DNA of 64,000 nt from Nonomuraea wenchangensis. Its GTDB lineage: Bacteria; Actinomycetota; Actinomycetes; Streptosporangiales; Streptosporangiaceae. The translations under genes were made by a program, and so were the position numbers. Every line of letters starts with the position of its first letter. The stretch's first letter is position 1. Shown piece after piece: positions 34,602 to 41,939 of the stretch. A model generated the notes under the pieces. It did no database searches, was not told the DNA's origin, and was given only the letters and a program-made list of their open reading frames with translations. The DNA lies in contig NZ_FOHX01000013.1 in assembly GCF_900111685.1 (NCBI RefSeq), positions 206,374 through 270,373 on the forward strand. Reading direction: 5' to 3'.

Positions 34602-35464
34602 TGGTGCGGGTCGCGCGTGCCGCGTTGTTCGCCGTGCTCCCCGCGGAGCTGGTGCTCGCGGTCCTGCTCGTGTCCGGTGTGTCGCTGCCGCTTCCCGTGG
34701 TCGCGGTGGCCGAGGTGGTTGTTGCCGCGGTGCTCGTCCTGGAGGCGGTGACCGCGTACCGGCTGTTCGGCGCCGCGCGGCAGGCCGGCGCGGATCGCTG
34801 GACGGCGGTCCGCGCCGCCTATGAGCGGCTGGTTCCCGAGCAGGTGCGGCGGATCGTGGGGTTCGACCTGAAGGGCGTGATCAGCCTCGCCCTGTGGGTC
34901 GCCCGCCGCCGCCACGGCGTGCCCGCCGGCTCCACCGCCGTTTCCTACTCCCGCGCGCAGACCCTCACGATGGTGATCTTCCTGGGGGCGATGGTCGTGG
35001 AGCTGGTGGGCGCGGAAGTGCTGTTGCGGGCGTTCGGCGCGACGGCGGGCCTGCGCGCCGTGGTCCTGGTCGCCGACGCCTACGCGGTCCTGATCGTGCT
35101 CGCGGTCATCGCGGCGTGCGTCACCCGTCCGCACGTCGTCTCCGGCGACGAGGTGCGCGTCCGCTACGGGGCGTTCTTCGACCTGCGTGTCCCTCGGGAG
35201 CGGATCGCCAGGGTGCGGCACGTCCGCAACTACAACGAGAGCGGCACGGTCAAGGTGGACGGGGATCGGCTGGCCGTGGCGGTGGCGTCCCAGACCAACC
35301 TGATCCTGGAGCTGACCGAGCCGGTCACAGCCGTCCGGCCGCTCGGCAGCCGCGCCGAGGTCCGTACGATCCGCTTGTTCGCCGACGATCCCACAGCCGC
35401 CCTCGCCGTGCTGCAGCCCCGCCGGCCGCACGCGCTGAGGCGGCATGAAGACGGAACGGGCTGA
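34601..35464 (+). CDS. Membrane protein coupled to MerR
   Basis: A 287-residue protein with predicted membrane segments near 5-27, 30-50, 125-150 and 155-180. A C-terminal PH-like soluble part follows (HVVSGDEVRVRYGAFFDLRV, RERIARVRHVRNY, LRPLGSRAEVR-like strands). ATG 34601 overlaps the merR stop. No family name can be given. Being in the merR unit, it is probably the regulated output. Confidence 0.75.
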   Translation: MVRVARAALFAVLPAELVLAVLLVSGVSLPLPVVAVAEVVVAAVLVLEAVTAYRLFGAARQAGADRWTAVRAAYERLVPEQVRRIVGFDLKGVISLALWVARRRHGVPAGSTAVSYSRAQTLTMVIFLGAMVVELVGAEVLLRAFGATAGLRAVVLVADAYAVLIVLAVIAACVTRPHVVSGDEVRVRYGAFFDLRVPRERIARVRHVRNYNESGTVKVDGDRLAVAVASQTNLILELTEPVTAVRPLGSRAEVRTIRLFADDPTAALAVLQPRRPHALRRHEDGTG

Positions 35465-35651
35465 CCGCTCAGGTGCTCGCCCACACGGTCACCGACCACC
35501 TCTACTCCTACATCGCCTCGTGAACCGGTGAACGACGAGGGCTCGGCTGATCTGAACAGCGCGGCTCCTCGCCGTTCTCTCACACGAAGAAGGCCCCAAC
35601 GGGATCATCGACCGATCGGGGCACTCGGCGAGCGGAACATCGTGCCCGCGA

Positions 35652-35888
35652 TCAGCTCCTCAGCCAGAGCATGTAGTACGGGCTGTCCCATCGGCACTCG
35701 TACTCCTTCCACCCCCAGTCCAAGTGGGCGGCACCCGCCTTGGCGCAGGCCGTAAGTGTCTTGTAGCCCTGGTAGGGGGTCCAGCCCAGAGCCTTGGCGC
35801 TGGCCGGAGGGGCGGCGGCGAGGGCACCGACGGCGAGGGTCGCGGCCATGGCCAGCGTCACGCCGAACCGGGCAGCCTTCTGTCGCAA
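35652..35888 (-). CDS. Small secreted protein
   Basis: A 78-residue product beginning at TTG 35888, preceded by AAAGGA. Residues 1-31 are a Sec signal peptide (RQKAARFGVTLAMAATLAVG, cleavage near ASA-KA). The mature 47 residues (LGWTPYQGYKTLTACAKAGA, HLDWGWKEYECRW) have two cysteines able to form a disulfide and many aromatic residues. It resembles the small secreted proteins common in actinomycetes; role unknown. Confidence 0.7.
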   Translation of the reverse strand: MRQKAARFGVTLAMAATLAVGALAAAPPASAKALGWTPYQGYKTLTACAKAGAAHLDWGWKEYECRWDSPYYMLWLRS

Positions 35889-35999
35889 GACATCGTCCTT
35901 TCGTCGTAGGGCGGCGCACGCGTCGCCCTATGGATGGCCCACGGTAGCGATCGTTGATCGCGAAAGGTGAGTGTTTGTCGATCTTGTCCCCGCCGAGTC

Positions 36000-36330
36000 G
36001 CCACCAGAGCGGGAGAGCTCGGCTACCACGAGCAGTACCGCAGCGTTCACGACCCGCTCGTCACCCTCGCCCGCCTGGCCGGGGTGACGAGTTCCGTCCG
36101 GCTCGGCGTGGCCGTCCTCAATGCCTACGTCCAGCCGGTCATGCTGGGCAAGCAGCTCGCCACGCTGCAGGCCGTCTCCACCGGGCTCGGCCGGGTGCCG
36201 GAGGAGTTCGTCGAGGTGCTGCGCAAGGTGGGGCGGACGAGGTGGCCGAGCACCAGGGCGAGTTCTACGGATCCCGCCGGCGCGCCGGCGAGCCTCACCT
36301 GCGGCGAGATCTGGCCGGCACCGGTCAGGG
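36000..36330 (+). pseudogene. LLM-class F420/FMN oxidoreductase remnant
   Basis: One frame reads DPLVTLARLAGVTSSVRLGV, AVLNAYVQPVMLGKQLATLQ, AVSTGLG, the centre of LLM monooxygenases (usual DPLVxLAxxAAxTxRIxLGTxVxxxxxRxPxxLAKxxATLD). Another supplies DEVAEHQGEFYG. Start, end and the substrate-binding part are missing. Confidence 0.6.
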
Positions 36331-36338
36331 GGGAAGGG

Positions 36339-36710
36339 TCAGAGGCCTGTCTCTTCCCGCGTGTCGAAAGCGTCGCGCGCGCGTTCGATGGTGGGCATGT
36401 GCTCCGAGGCCCACGCCAGCAAGACGTCGATGGGCTGCCGCAGGGTCTTGCCGAGCGGTGTGATCCGGTACCTGACCGCCACCGGCCGCGTGGATACGAC
36501 CTCGCGTTCGATCACCCCGTTGCGCTCAAGTCGGCGAAGAGTGGCGGTCAGCGACTTCTGCGTGACTGCGGGAATGGCCCGGCGCAGCTCGTTGAAGCGG
36601 CAGGGGCGTTCGCAGAGCTCGTTGAGCACGCCGAGGGACCACTTGTCGAGCACCTGATCGAGGAGCTCGCGGTGAGGGGCGTCGATGCGGAGTTCGCCGT
36701 CGGTATCCAT
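36339..36710 (-). CDS. HxlR-family transcriptional regulator
   Basis: A 123-residue winged-helix protein: LLDQVLDKWSLGVLNELCER, CRFNELRRAIPAVTQKSLTA, TLRRLERNGVIEREV, wing VRYRITPLGKTLRQPI. This is the full HxlR/DUF24 domain with one N-terminal-side cysteine pair absent, so redox sensing is uncertain (one Cys near 37 is present). It is divergent from a RidA-family gene, the likely target. Confidence 0.9.
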   Translation of the reverse strand: MDTDGELRIDAPHRELLDQVLDKWSLGVLNELCERPCRFNELRRAIPAVTQKSLTATLRRLERNGVIEREVVSTRPVAVRYRITPLGKTLRQPIDVLLAWASEHMPTIERARDAFDTREETGL

Positions 36711-36742
36711 GGTGAAACCTGGTCTCGTTGAAGTGCCCTTTT

Positions 36743-36755
36743 GATACTAGATATC
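36743..36755. promoter_or_regulatory. AT-rich dyad in the hxlR/ridA intergenic region
   Basis: GATA-CTAGA-TATC lies in a 77-bp AT-rich divergent promoter region, followed by TACGTA. HxlR proteins bind AT-rich dyads (GTAxxxxTAC type), so this is a candidate site. Confidence 0.45.
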
Positions 36756-36787
36756 TTACGTATACCTACTTTGAAGGAGAAACGGCC

Positions 36788-37198
36788 ATGACTGTCCAGT
36801 ACTTCACGCCGGAAGGCATGCTGCAGCCCACCCCCTACCACCACGTGGCCGTCGGCAAGGGCACGACTCAGGTGCATGTGAGTGGCCAGGTCGCCCGCCA
36901 GGCCGACGGAACCCCGGTGGCCCCCGGTGATCTTGCCGGGCAGGTCGCCCAAGCACTGCGGAACATCGCCCTCGGCCTGGCGGGCGCGGGCGCCTCGTTC
37001 GCGGACGTGCTGCGCCTGACGTTCTACGTGACCCAGTGGAGCCCGGAGAAGATCGGCGACTTCATGGCCGGCGTGGAGGCTGTCGCCGAAGAGATCGGCC
37101 TCCAGCTTCCCATGCCGCCGGCCAGCCTCATCGGTGTGGAGTACCTCTTCGAGCCGGATGTGCTCGTCGAGGTCGAGGCGACCGCGCTGCTCGACTGA
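36788..37198 (+). CDS. RidA-family (YjgF/YER057c) protein
   Basis: A 136-residue trimeric-type enamine/imine deaminase homologue. It has HHVAVGKGTTQVHVSGQVAR, QVAQALRNIALGLAGAGASF, DVLRLTFYVT and PPASLIGVEYLFEPDVLVEV. The archetypal catalytic Arg (usually R in PxR-S/T) is replaced by PPASLIG, so deamination may differ from RidA proper. ATG 36788 follows AAGGAG. Divergent from hxlR. Confidence 0.88.
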   Translation: MTVQYFTPEGMLQPTPYHHVAVGKGTTQVHVSGQVARQADGTPVAPGDLAGQVAQALRNIALGLAGAGASFADVLRLTFYVTQWSPEKIGDFMAGVEAVAEEIGLQLPMPPASLIGVEYLFEPDVLVEVEATALLD

Positions 37199-37286
37199 CG
37201 CGGTGCGCATGGGCCGGGGTCGCGTCCGATGGGGCGTTCTCCCCGAGGTATGGACACCGGTTGTCATGCAGCAGGCAGGCAGTGCC

Positions 37287-38879
37287 TTATAGACGGCCTG
37301 TAGTCGTCGGCGATTCTGCCTCGGCCGCGACCGGTGAGGGCGTGTTCTTGGGGCCGCGGGAGGCGATGTATACGAACAGGACGCACATGATGGCGGCGCC
37401 TGCCCACATGGCCTGCTGCCAGCCGTTGACGAAGGACTGCTGGGCTGCGTAGAGCAGGTCCTGTGCGTGAGGTCCGGTGTTGGTCGCGACCTCAACGGCG
37501 TTGGCGATGCCTTCGCGGGCTGTGTCGGCGGCGTGTCGGGGGATGCCGTGCAGTCTGTCGTCGATGGAGCTGCGGTAACCGGCGGAGACGAGCGCGCCGA
37601 GCAGGGCAACGCCGAGTGCGGTGCCGAACTCGCGGGTGACGTCGTTGAGGGCGGAGGCGACGCCCTGCTTCTGGTGCGGAAGGCTGGCGGTGATGGCTTC
37701 GGTGGAGGGGGTCATCGACAGGCCCATGCCGATGCCCATGGCGAGCAGGCCGGGCAGGACGGAGGGGTAGCCGCCGTCGACGGAGACGAACAGGGCCATG
37801 AGCGCCATGCCGACGGCGGCCAGGGCAATGCCCACGACCATGGTGGCGCGGGCGCCGGTGCGTGAGGCGAGCTTGGGGGCCAGGCCGGAGGCCGTCATCA
37901 TCGCGACGGCCATGGGCATCATCGCGACCGTGGACAGCAGGCCCGACCAGCCGAGTACGGCCTGGAAGAACGGGAAGAGGACCACGCCGATTCCCGCCTG
38001 GACGCCGAAGACGACCAGAAGCGTGATGGAGCCTGCGGCGAGAGTGCGCTCGCGGAACAGCCGTACGTCCAGCAGGCCGGTGTCGCGGCGGCGCAACTGC
38101 CAGGTGATGAAGCCGATGCCGGCGATGAGGCCGGCCGTGAGGCTGACCAGTGTCTGGGGGGCGGTCCAGCCGCGTTCGGGGCCTTCCTGCAGGACGAAGA
38201 TGAGGCCGGTCACCGCGATCGCGGAGAGCAGAGCGCCGGTGGTGTCGAATCGGTGGGGCGAGGTCTCGCGGGAGTTGGGGACCGACTTGAGCGTCATGGC
38301 CAGGGCCGCGGCGACGAGGACGGCTGGCAGGCCGAACAGCCAGCGCCAGTCGGCGACGTCGACGAGGAGCGCGGACAGGAACATGCCCAGGATGCCGCCG
38401 CCCCCGGCGATGCCGGTCCACACGCCGATCGCCTTGCCGCGCTGTTGTTCGGGGAAGGTGGAGGTGATGACGGCAAGCGTGATCGGCATGATGATCGCGG
38501 CGCCGATACCGCTGGCCGCACGGGCGGTGAGCATCACTTCCGCGGCCGGGGCCAAGCCCGCGGCGACGGTGGCGATGCCGAAGACACCCAGTCCGGCGAT
38601 GAGCATGGGCTTGCGGCCCAGGCGGTCGCCCAGGGCGCCGAGCGGCAGCAGCAGCGCTGCCAGGACCAGGGTGTAGATGTTGATGATCCACAGGACCGTG
38701 CTCTGGGACGCGCCGAATTCCACGGCCATGTGGGTCTGCGCGACGTTGAGCCCGGTCACCGAGGCGATGACCGCCATCAGGGCGATGGAGACGGCGGTCA
38801 GGACCTTACGCAGTTGACGCGCGTCGATGGCACCCCCGCCGCTGGCCTGCGCGACTTGTGCGGGCTGGTTCGTACTCAT
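37287..38879 (-). CDS. MFS drug exporter, DHA2 (14-TMS) family
   Basis: A 530-residue proton-coupled exporter of the EmrB/QacA type. Motif A is LGDRLGRKPMLIAGLGVFG and motif C is the GIAGGGGILGMFLSALL region in segment 5; GASQSTVLWIINIYTLVLAA is typical of segment 2. Fourteen hydrophobic segments can be counted. It is the first intact gene left of an XRE-cupin regulator on the other strand, with a decayed gene between. Confidence 0.93.
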   Translation of the reverse strand: MSTNQPAQVAQASGGGAIDARQLRKVLTAVSIALMAVIASVTGLNVAQTHMAVEFGASQSTVLWIINIYTLVLAALLLPLGALGDRLGRKPMLIAGLGVFGIATVAAGLAPAAEVMLTARAASGIGAAIIMPITLAVITSTFPEQQRGKAIGVWTGIAGGGGILGMFLSALLVDVADWRWLFGLPAVLVAAALAMTLKSVPNSRETSPHRFDTTGALLSAIAVTGLIFVLQEGPERGWTAPQTLVSLTAGLIAGIGFITWQLRRRDTGLLDVRLFRERTLAAGSITLLVVFGVQAGIGVVLFPFFQAVLGWSGLLSTVAMMPMAVAMMTASGLAPKLASRTGARATMVVGIALAAVGMALMALFVSVDGGYPSVLPGLLAMGIGMGLSMTPSTEAITASLPHQKQGVASALNDVTREFGTALGVALLGALVSAGYRSSIDDRLHGIPRHAADTAREGIANAVEVATNTGPHAQDLLYAAQQSFVNGWQQAMWAGAAIMCVLFVYIASRGPKNTPSPVAAEAESPTTTGRL

Positions 38880-39008
38880 GGGTTTCCTTTCAAAGGGCGT
38901 GCCGAGATGGCGCCGGAGCAGGGCCGGTCGCCGAACAAAAAAAGGGGGTGGGTGGGGCGCCGCGCATCACCGGGCGGTCGAGCGCCGGCGGGTGCCGTGG
39001 CCGGGATA

Positions 39009-39378
39009 TCAGGGGGACGTGCCGCCCTGGGCTGCGTGGAGGGCAGCGTCGGTGTCCGCGGTGGCCAGTACGTTGTTGATGTGGGCTCCGGCCAGGGCTC
39101 CGGCCAGGGCTCCGGCCAGGGCTCCGGCCGCTGCGGCGGGCCCAGACCTTCCAGGCCCTGAGCGCGGGCCTGCATCTGCGTGGCGACTGCGAGGACGCGG
39201 CGGGCCACGACCTGGCCGTCAGCCAGGTTCACCCCGGCGATGGCCGCCGTACTGGCGTACCTGCTCCCGGCCCGCCCGGAGGATCTCGGCGGGCGGGGTG
39301 CCGTCCAGGACGATGAAGCAACGCGCCCGCGAAGGCGGGCAGTGTGTCGCTCGCGTACGGAGAAGCCGTCCCAGCCAT
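39009..39378 (-). pseudogene. Small gene broken by frameshifts, with 12-bp repeats
   Basis: Coding-like pieces with high third-position GC lie in different frames: AGTASPYASDTLPAFAG, then RCFIVLDGTPPAEILRAGRE, then STAAIAGVNLADGQVVARRV and LAVATQMQARAQGLEGLG, then AGALAGALAGALAGAHINNV. The last frame stops at 39009. No family recognised. Net length is not a multiple of three. The repeat expansion explains one shift-prone point. Confidence 0.4.
39084..39131. repeat. Four tandem 12-bp units
   Basis: GGCTCCGGCCAG repeats at 39084, 39096, 39108 and 39120 (last unit diverges at its end). On the minus strand it encodes AGAL or PEPW depending on the frame. A slipped-strand expansion. Confidence 0.85.
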
Positions 39379-39454
39379 GGTCTCCCGCCTTTCCTCGCGT
39401 GTGGTCCCGGAAGTTGCGGGCCATCCGTACGAGACGCTAACCAGATTTGCATCC

Positions 39455-39468
39455 AAGGCATATGCTTT
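39455..39468. promoter_or_regulatory. Palindrome at XRE-cupin gene start
   Basis: AA-x-GCATATGC-x-TT symmetry lies 6-19 bp upstream of the XRE-cupin start codon. Likely operator or core promoter element of this gene; inferred from position. Confidence 0.45.
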
Positions 39469-39473
39469 TGCCT

Positions 39474-40067
39474 ATGACGCAAGAAGATGATGATCTGGAC
39501 AGCCTCGTACGCAAACGCCTCCGCGCTCTGCGGGTGGCGCAGGGCTGGTCCTTGGAGGAGTTGGCCTCCCGCGCCCACCTCAGCCAGTCCTCACTGAGCC
39601 GCATCGAGAACGGTCAGCGCCGACTCGCCCTGGACCAGCTGGTCACCCTCGCCCGCGCGCTGGACACCACGCTTGATCAGCTCGTGGAGACCGCCACCGA
39701 CGACGTCGTCACCAGCCCGACGATCGACAGCGCCCACGGGCGGATGCGCTGGACCGTCAAGGCAGACCCTGGAATGAGCGTGGTGCGCCAGCGCCTGACC
39801 GACCCGCCCCCCGAGAACCCGGCACGCATGCGTGCCCACCCAGGGCGCGAATGGCTCGTCGTCCTGTCCGGCACGGCGGTCCTCATGCTCGGCCACCGCC
39901 GCTACCGCCTTGAGGCCAACCACGCGGCCGAGTTCCCCACGATGCTGCCGCACGCGATCGGTGCCGAGACAGGGCCCTGCGAGATCCTGGGGATCTTCGA
40001 CCGCGACGCCCGCCGCGGCCACCAGCGCGACGACGGCGATGGCGGCGCTCAGAACGCTCCGGAATGA
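39474..40067 (+). CDS. XRE-family regulator with cupin domain
   Basis: A 197-residue regulator. Residues 12-68 are an HTH_3/XRE domain (LVRKRLRALRVAQGWSLEEL, ASRAHLSQSSLSRIENGQRR). Residues about 100-175 form a small cupin (RAHPGREWLVVLSGTAVLML, EANHAAEFPTMLPHAIGAET). ATG 39474 is chosen over upstream GTG 39447 because HTH proteins of this type start shortly before the first helix. It precedes a methyltransferase gene. Cupin-XRE proteins typically sense a small molecule and control a neighbouring operon. Confidence 0.9.
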   Translation: MTQEDDDLDSLVRKRLRALRVAQGWSLEELASRAHLSQSSLSRIENGQRRLALDQLVTLARALDTTLDQLVETATDDVVTSPTIDSAHGRMRWTVKADPGMSVVRQRLTDPPPENPARMRAHPGREWLVVLSGTAVLMLGHRRYRLEANHAAEFPTMLPHAIGAETGPCEILGIFDRDARRGHQRDDGDGGAQNAPE

Positions 40068-40188
40068 CGGCCCCGCCGCTGCCTCCGCCTCGGCGGTCCT
40101 TGCGCGTCGGGCAGCACACCACGCCATCGTCTTGCGTAAACAGGAAGATCTAGTGCCCGAGGCGCATAGCCGCCCTAGGGTGAAATCC

Positions 40189-41061
40189 ATGAGCCACGCA
40201 CATATCCACGCCCCGCAGCACGGCGCTTCACAGGGGCACCACCACGAACACGCGACCGACGGCCAGGCAGAGATCCTCGACCTGGACGCCGAGGTCCTCG
40301 CCGAGCACACCGCCTCCATCACCGCATGGCTGCCGCTGCGGACCAGCCCACGCCACATCGTGGATCTGGGCTGCGGCACAGGCGCGGGCACCTTCGCCCT
40401 CCTCGACCGCTTCCCCGACGCGCGTATCACCGCCGTCGACGAATCCGCCGACCGCCTTCAGCGCCTGCGCACCAAGGCATGTGCCCGCGGCGTCCAGGAC
40501 CGCGTGCGCACTGTGCAGGCCGACCTCGACGAAGCGGCCTGGCCCGACCTTGGCTCACCGGACCTGGTGTGGGCGTCGGCCTCGATGCATCACATGACCC
40601 ACCCGGACCGCGCACTGCGCGCCGTCCATGACGCGCTCGCGCCCGGCGGCCTGTTCGCCGTCGTGGAACTGGCCGGCCACCCCCGTTTCCTGCCCGACAA
40701 CGCCCCCGAGGACCGGCCCGGCCTCGAAGAGCGCGTCCATGCCGCGGCCGACCTCCTCCAGGCCGAACATATGCCCCACCGCGGCGCCGACTGGGGGCCG
40801 ATGCTGACCGCCGCCGGCTTCACCGTCGAGGACCAGCGCACCGTCGCCGTCAACATCGAAGACTCGCAAAGCGAGGCGATCAGCCGCTATGCCCTCGGCG
40901 TCCTACAGCGCATCCGCGGCGTCGTCGCCGACAGGCTCGCAAGCGACGACCTCACCGCGCTCGACCAACTCCTCGACACCAGCAGCCCGCACGGCATCCC
41001 GCACCGACATGACCTGACAGTACGCACCGAGCGCACCGTCTGGGCCGCCCGCCGCACCTGA
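40189..41061 (+). CDS. SAM-dependent methyltransferase with His-rich N-terminus
   Basis: A 290-residue class I methyltransferase. Motif I is VDLGCGTGAG (58-67), followed by ITAVDESADRLQRLR, DLVWASASMHHMTHPDRALR and LAPGGLFAVVELAG. The first 22 residues hold eight histidines (HAHIHAPQHGASQGHHHEH), which may bind metal. ATG 40189 is used. It lies 121 bp after the XRE-cupin gene in the same direction and may be controlled by it. Substrate unknown. Confidence 0.88.
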   Translation: MSHAHIHAPQHGASQGHHHEHATDGQAEILDLDAEVLAEHTASITAWLPLRTSPRHIVDLGCGTGAGTFALLDRFPDARITAVDESADRLQRLRTKACARGVQDRVRTVQADLDEAAWPDLGSPDLVWASASMHHMTHPDRALRAVHDALAPGGLFAVVELAGHPRFLPDNAPEDRPGLEERVHAAADLLQAEHMPHRGADWGPMLTAAGFTVEDQRTVAVNIEDSQSEAISRYALGVLQRIRGVVADRLASDDLTALDQLLDTSSPHGIPHRHDLTVRTERTVWAARRT

Positions 41062-41119
41062 CCCCCTGTCCAACAACCCGGGCGTGTCCAACAACGACAC
41101 CACGGGATTGTTGGGCATG

Positions 41120-41215
41120 GTCAGCGGCATGGACACCTCCCCCGGCCGCGTTTCCACCCGTGACCAGAACTTGGCCCGCCAGGAAGCCGCCCTCACGGCG
41201 GCCGGCTGCGCCAAG
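41120..41215 (+). pseudogene. Serine recombinase N-terminal fragment
   Basis: SPGRVSTRDQNLARQEAALT followed by AAGCAK is the first strand and helix of a resolvase/invertase, with the catalytic Ser in RVST. Nothing of the rest of the enzyme follows. It is the complementary part of what the resolvase at 14.5 kb lacks, although the sequences (RDQNLARQE versus AQQELDSQL) show they come from different genes. Confidence 0.6.
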
Positions 41216-41288
41216 CCGCGCTTTCACCCGACCAACGGTCGCTGCCCGCCGTCGAGGCGTACGGCCAGCTACTGCCCCAAGATCGTGG

Positions 41289-41939
41289 TTAGGGTTGCCC
41301 TCCTTCCTGTCGCGGTGGCGTGCCGGGGGGCCGCAGCAGCTGGTCGGCTTGGCGGAGGACGGCCTCCAGGTATTGGCGTGTGGCGGCGGGGTCGGCTGGT
41401 GTGTCCGGGTCGATGAGCATGCGGTACATGGCCGCGCCCACGACCATGTCGATCACGGTGTCGAGGTCGGCGTCGGCGGCCAGCTGGCCGTCGCGGCGGG
41501 CGCGTTCCAGTGCGGCGTGGATCAGCCGGCGGCGGGGCTGGATGTACTGCTCGCGGTAGGTGGCCAGCAGCGACGGCTGGGCGACGCTGGAGCCGATGAG
41601 CTGGGCGAGGATCGCCCGGAAGCGGGCGTCGCCGAAGGTGTGCACCCAGGAGTCCATGAGCCGCTGGTCGGCCGGCTGCGTCGTGGCGTCGGTGGTGGCC
41701 CAGATGTCGGCCTCGGGGATGAGGGTGCGGGCCTGCTCGATCGCCTGGGTGAGCAGTTCCTCCTTCGAGGACCAGCGCCGGTAGACGGTCACCTTGGCCA
41801 CGCCGGCGCGCTTGGCGATCTGCTCGAAGTTCGCGCCTTCCAGGCCGCGTTCCACGAACAGCTCCAGCGCCGCCTTCATGATCGCCCCGTCGGCCTCGGG
41901 GTCACGGGGTCTGCCCCGGGTGCGCCGCGCGGAGGTCAT
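41289..41939 (-). CDS. TetR-family regulator
   Basis: A 216-residue repressor: RGRPRDPEADGAIMKAALEL, FVERGLEGANFEQIAKRAGV, AKVTVYRRWSSKEELLTQAI. The C-terminal domain is of the TetR_C_33/AcrR-like kind (MDSWVHTFGDARFRAILAQL). ATG 41939 overlaps the stop of the upstream MBL gene (ATGA). The pair is likely repressed through the 24-bp palindrome at 43482-43505. Confidence 0.9.
   Translation of the reverse strand: MTSARRTRGRPRDPEADGAIMKAALELFVERGLEGANFEQIAKRAGVAKVTVYRRWSSKEELLTQAIEQARTLIPEADIWATTDATTQPADQRLMDSWVHTFGDARFRAILAQLIGSSVAQPSLLATYREQYIQPRRRLIHAALERARRDGQLAADADLDTVIDMVVGAAMYRMLIDPDTPADPAATRQYLEAVLRQADQLLRPPGTPPRQEGGQP

Noticed and set aside
39084..39131. Possible CRISPR-like array
   Set aside because: Units are 12 bp, contiguous and without spacers, so it is a simple tandem repeat. 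No CRISPR array or cas gene was seen in the window.
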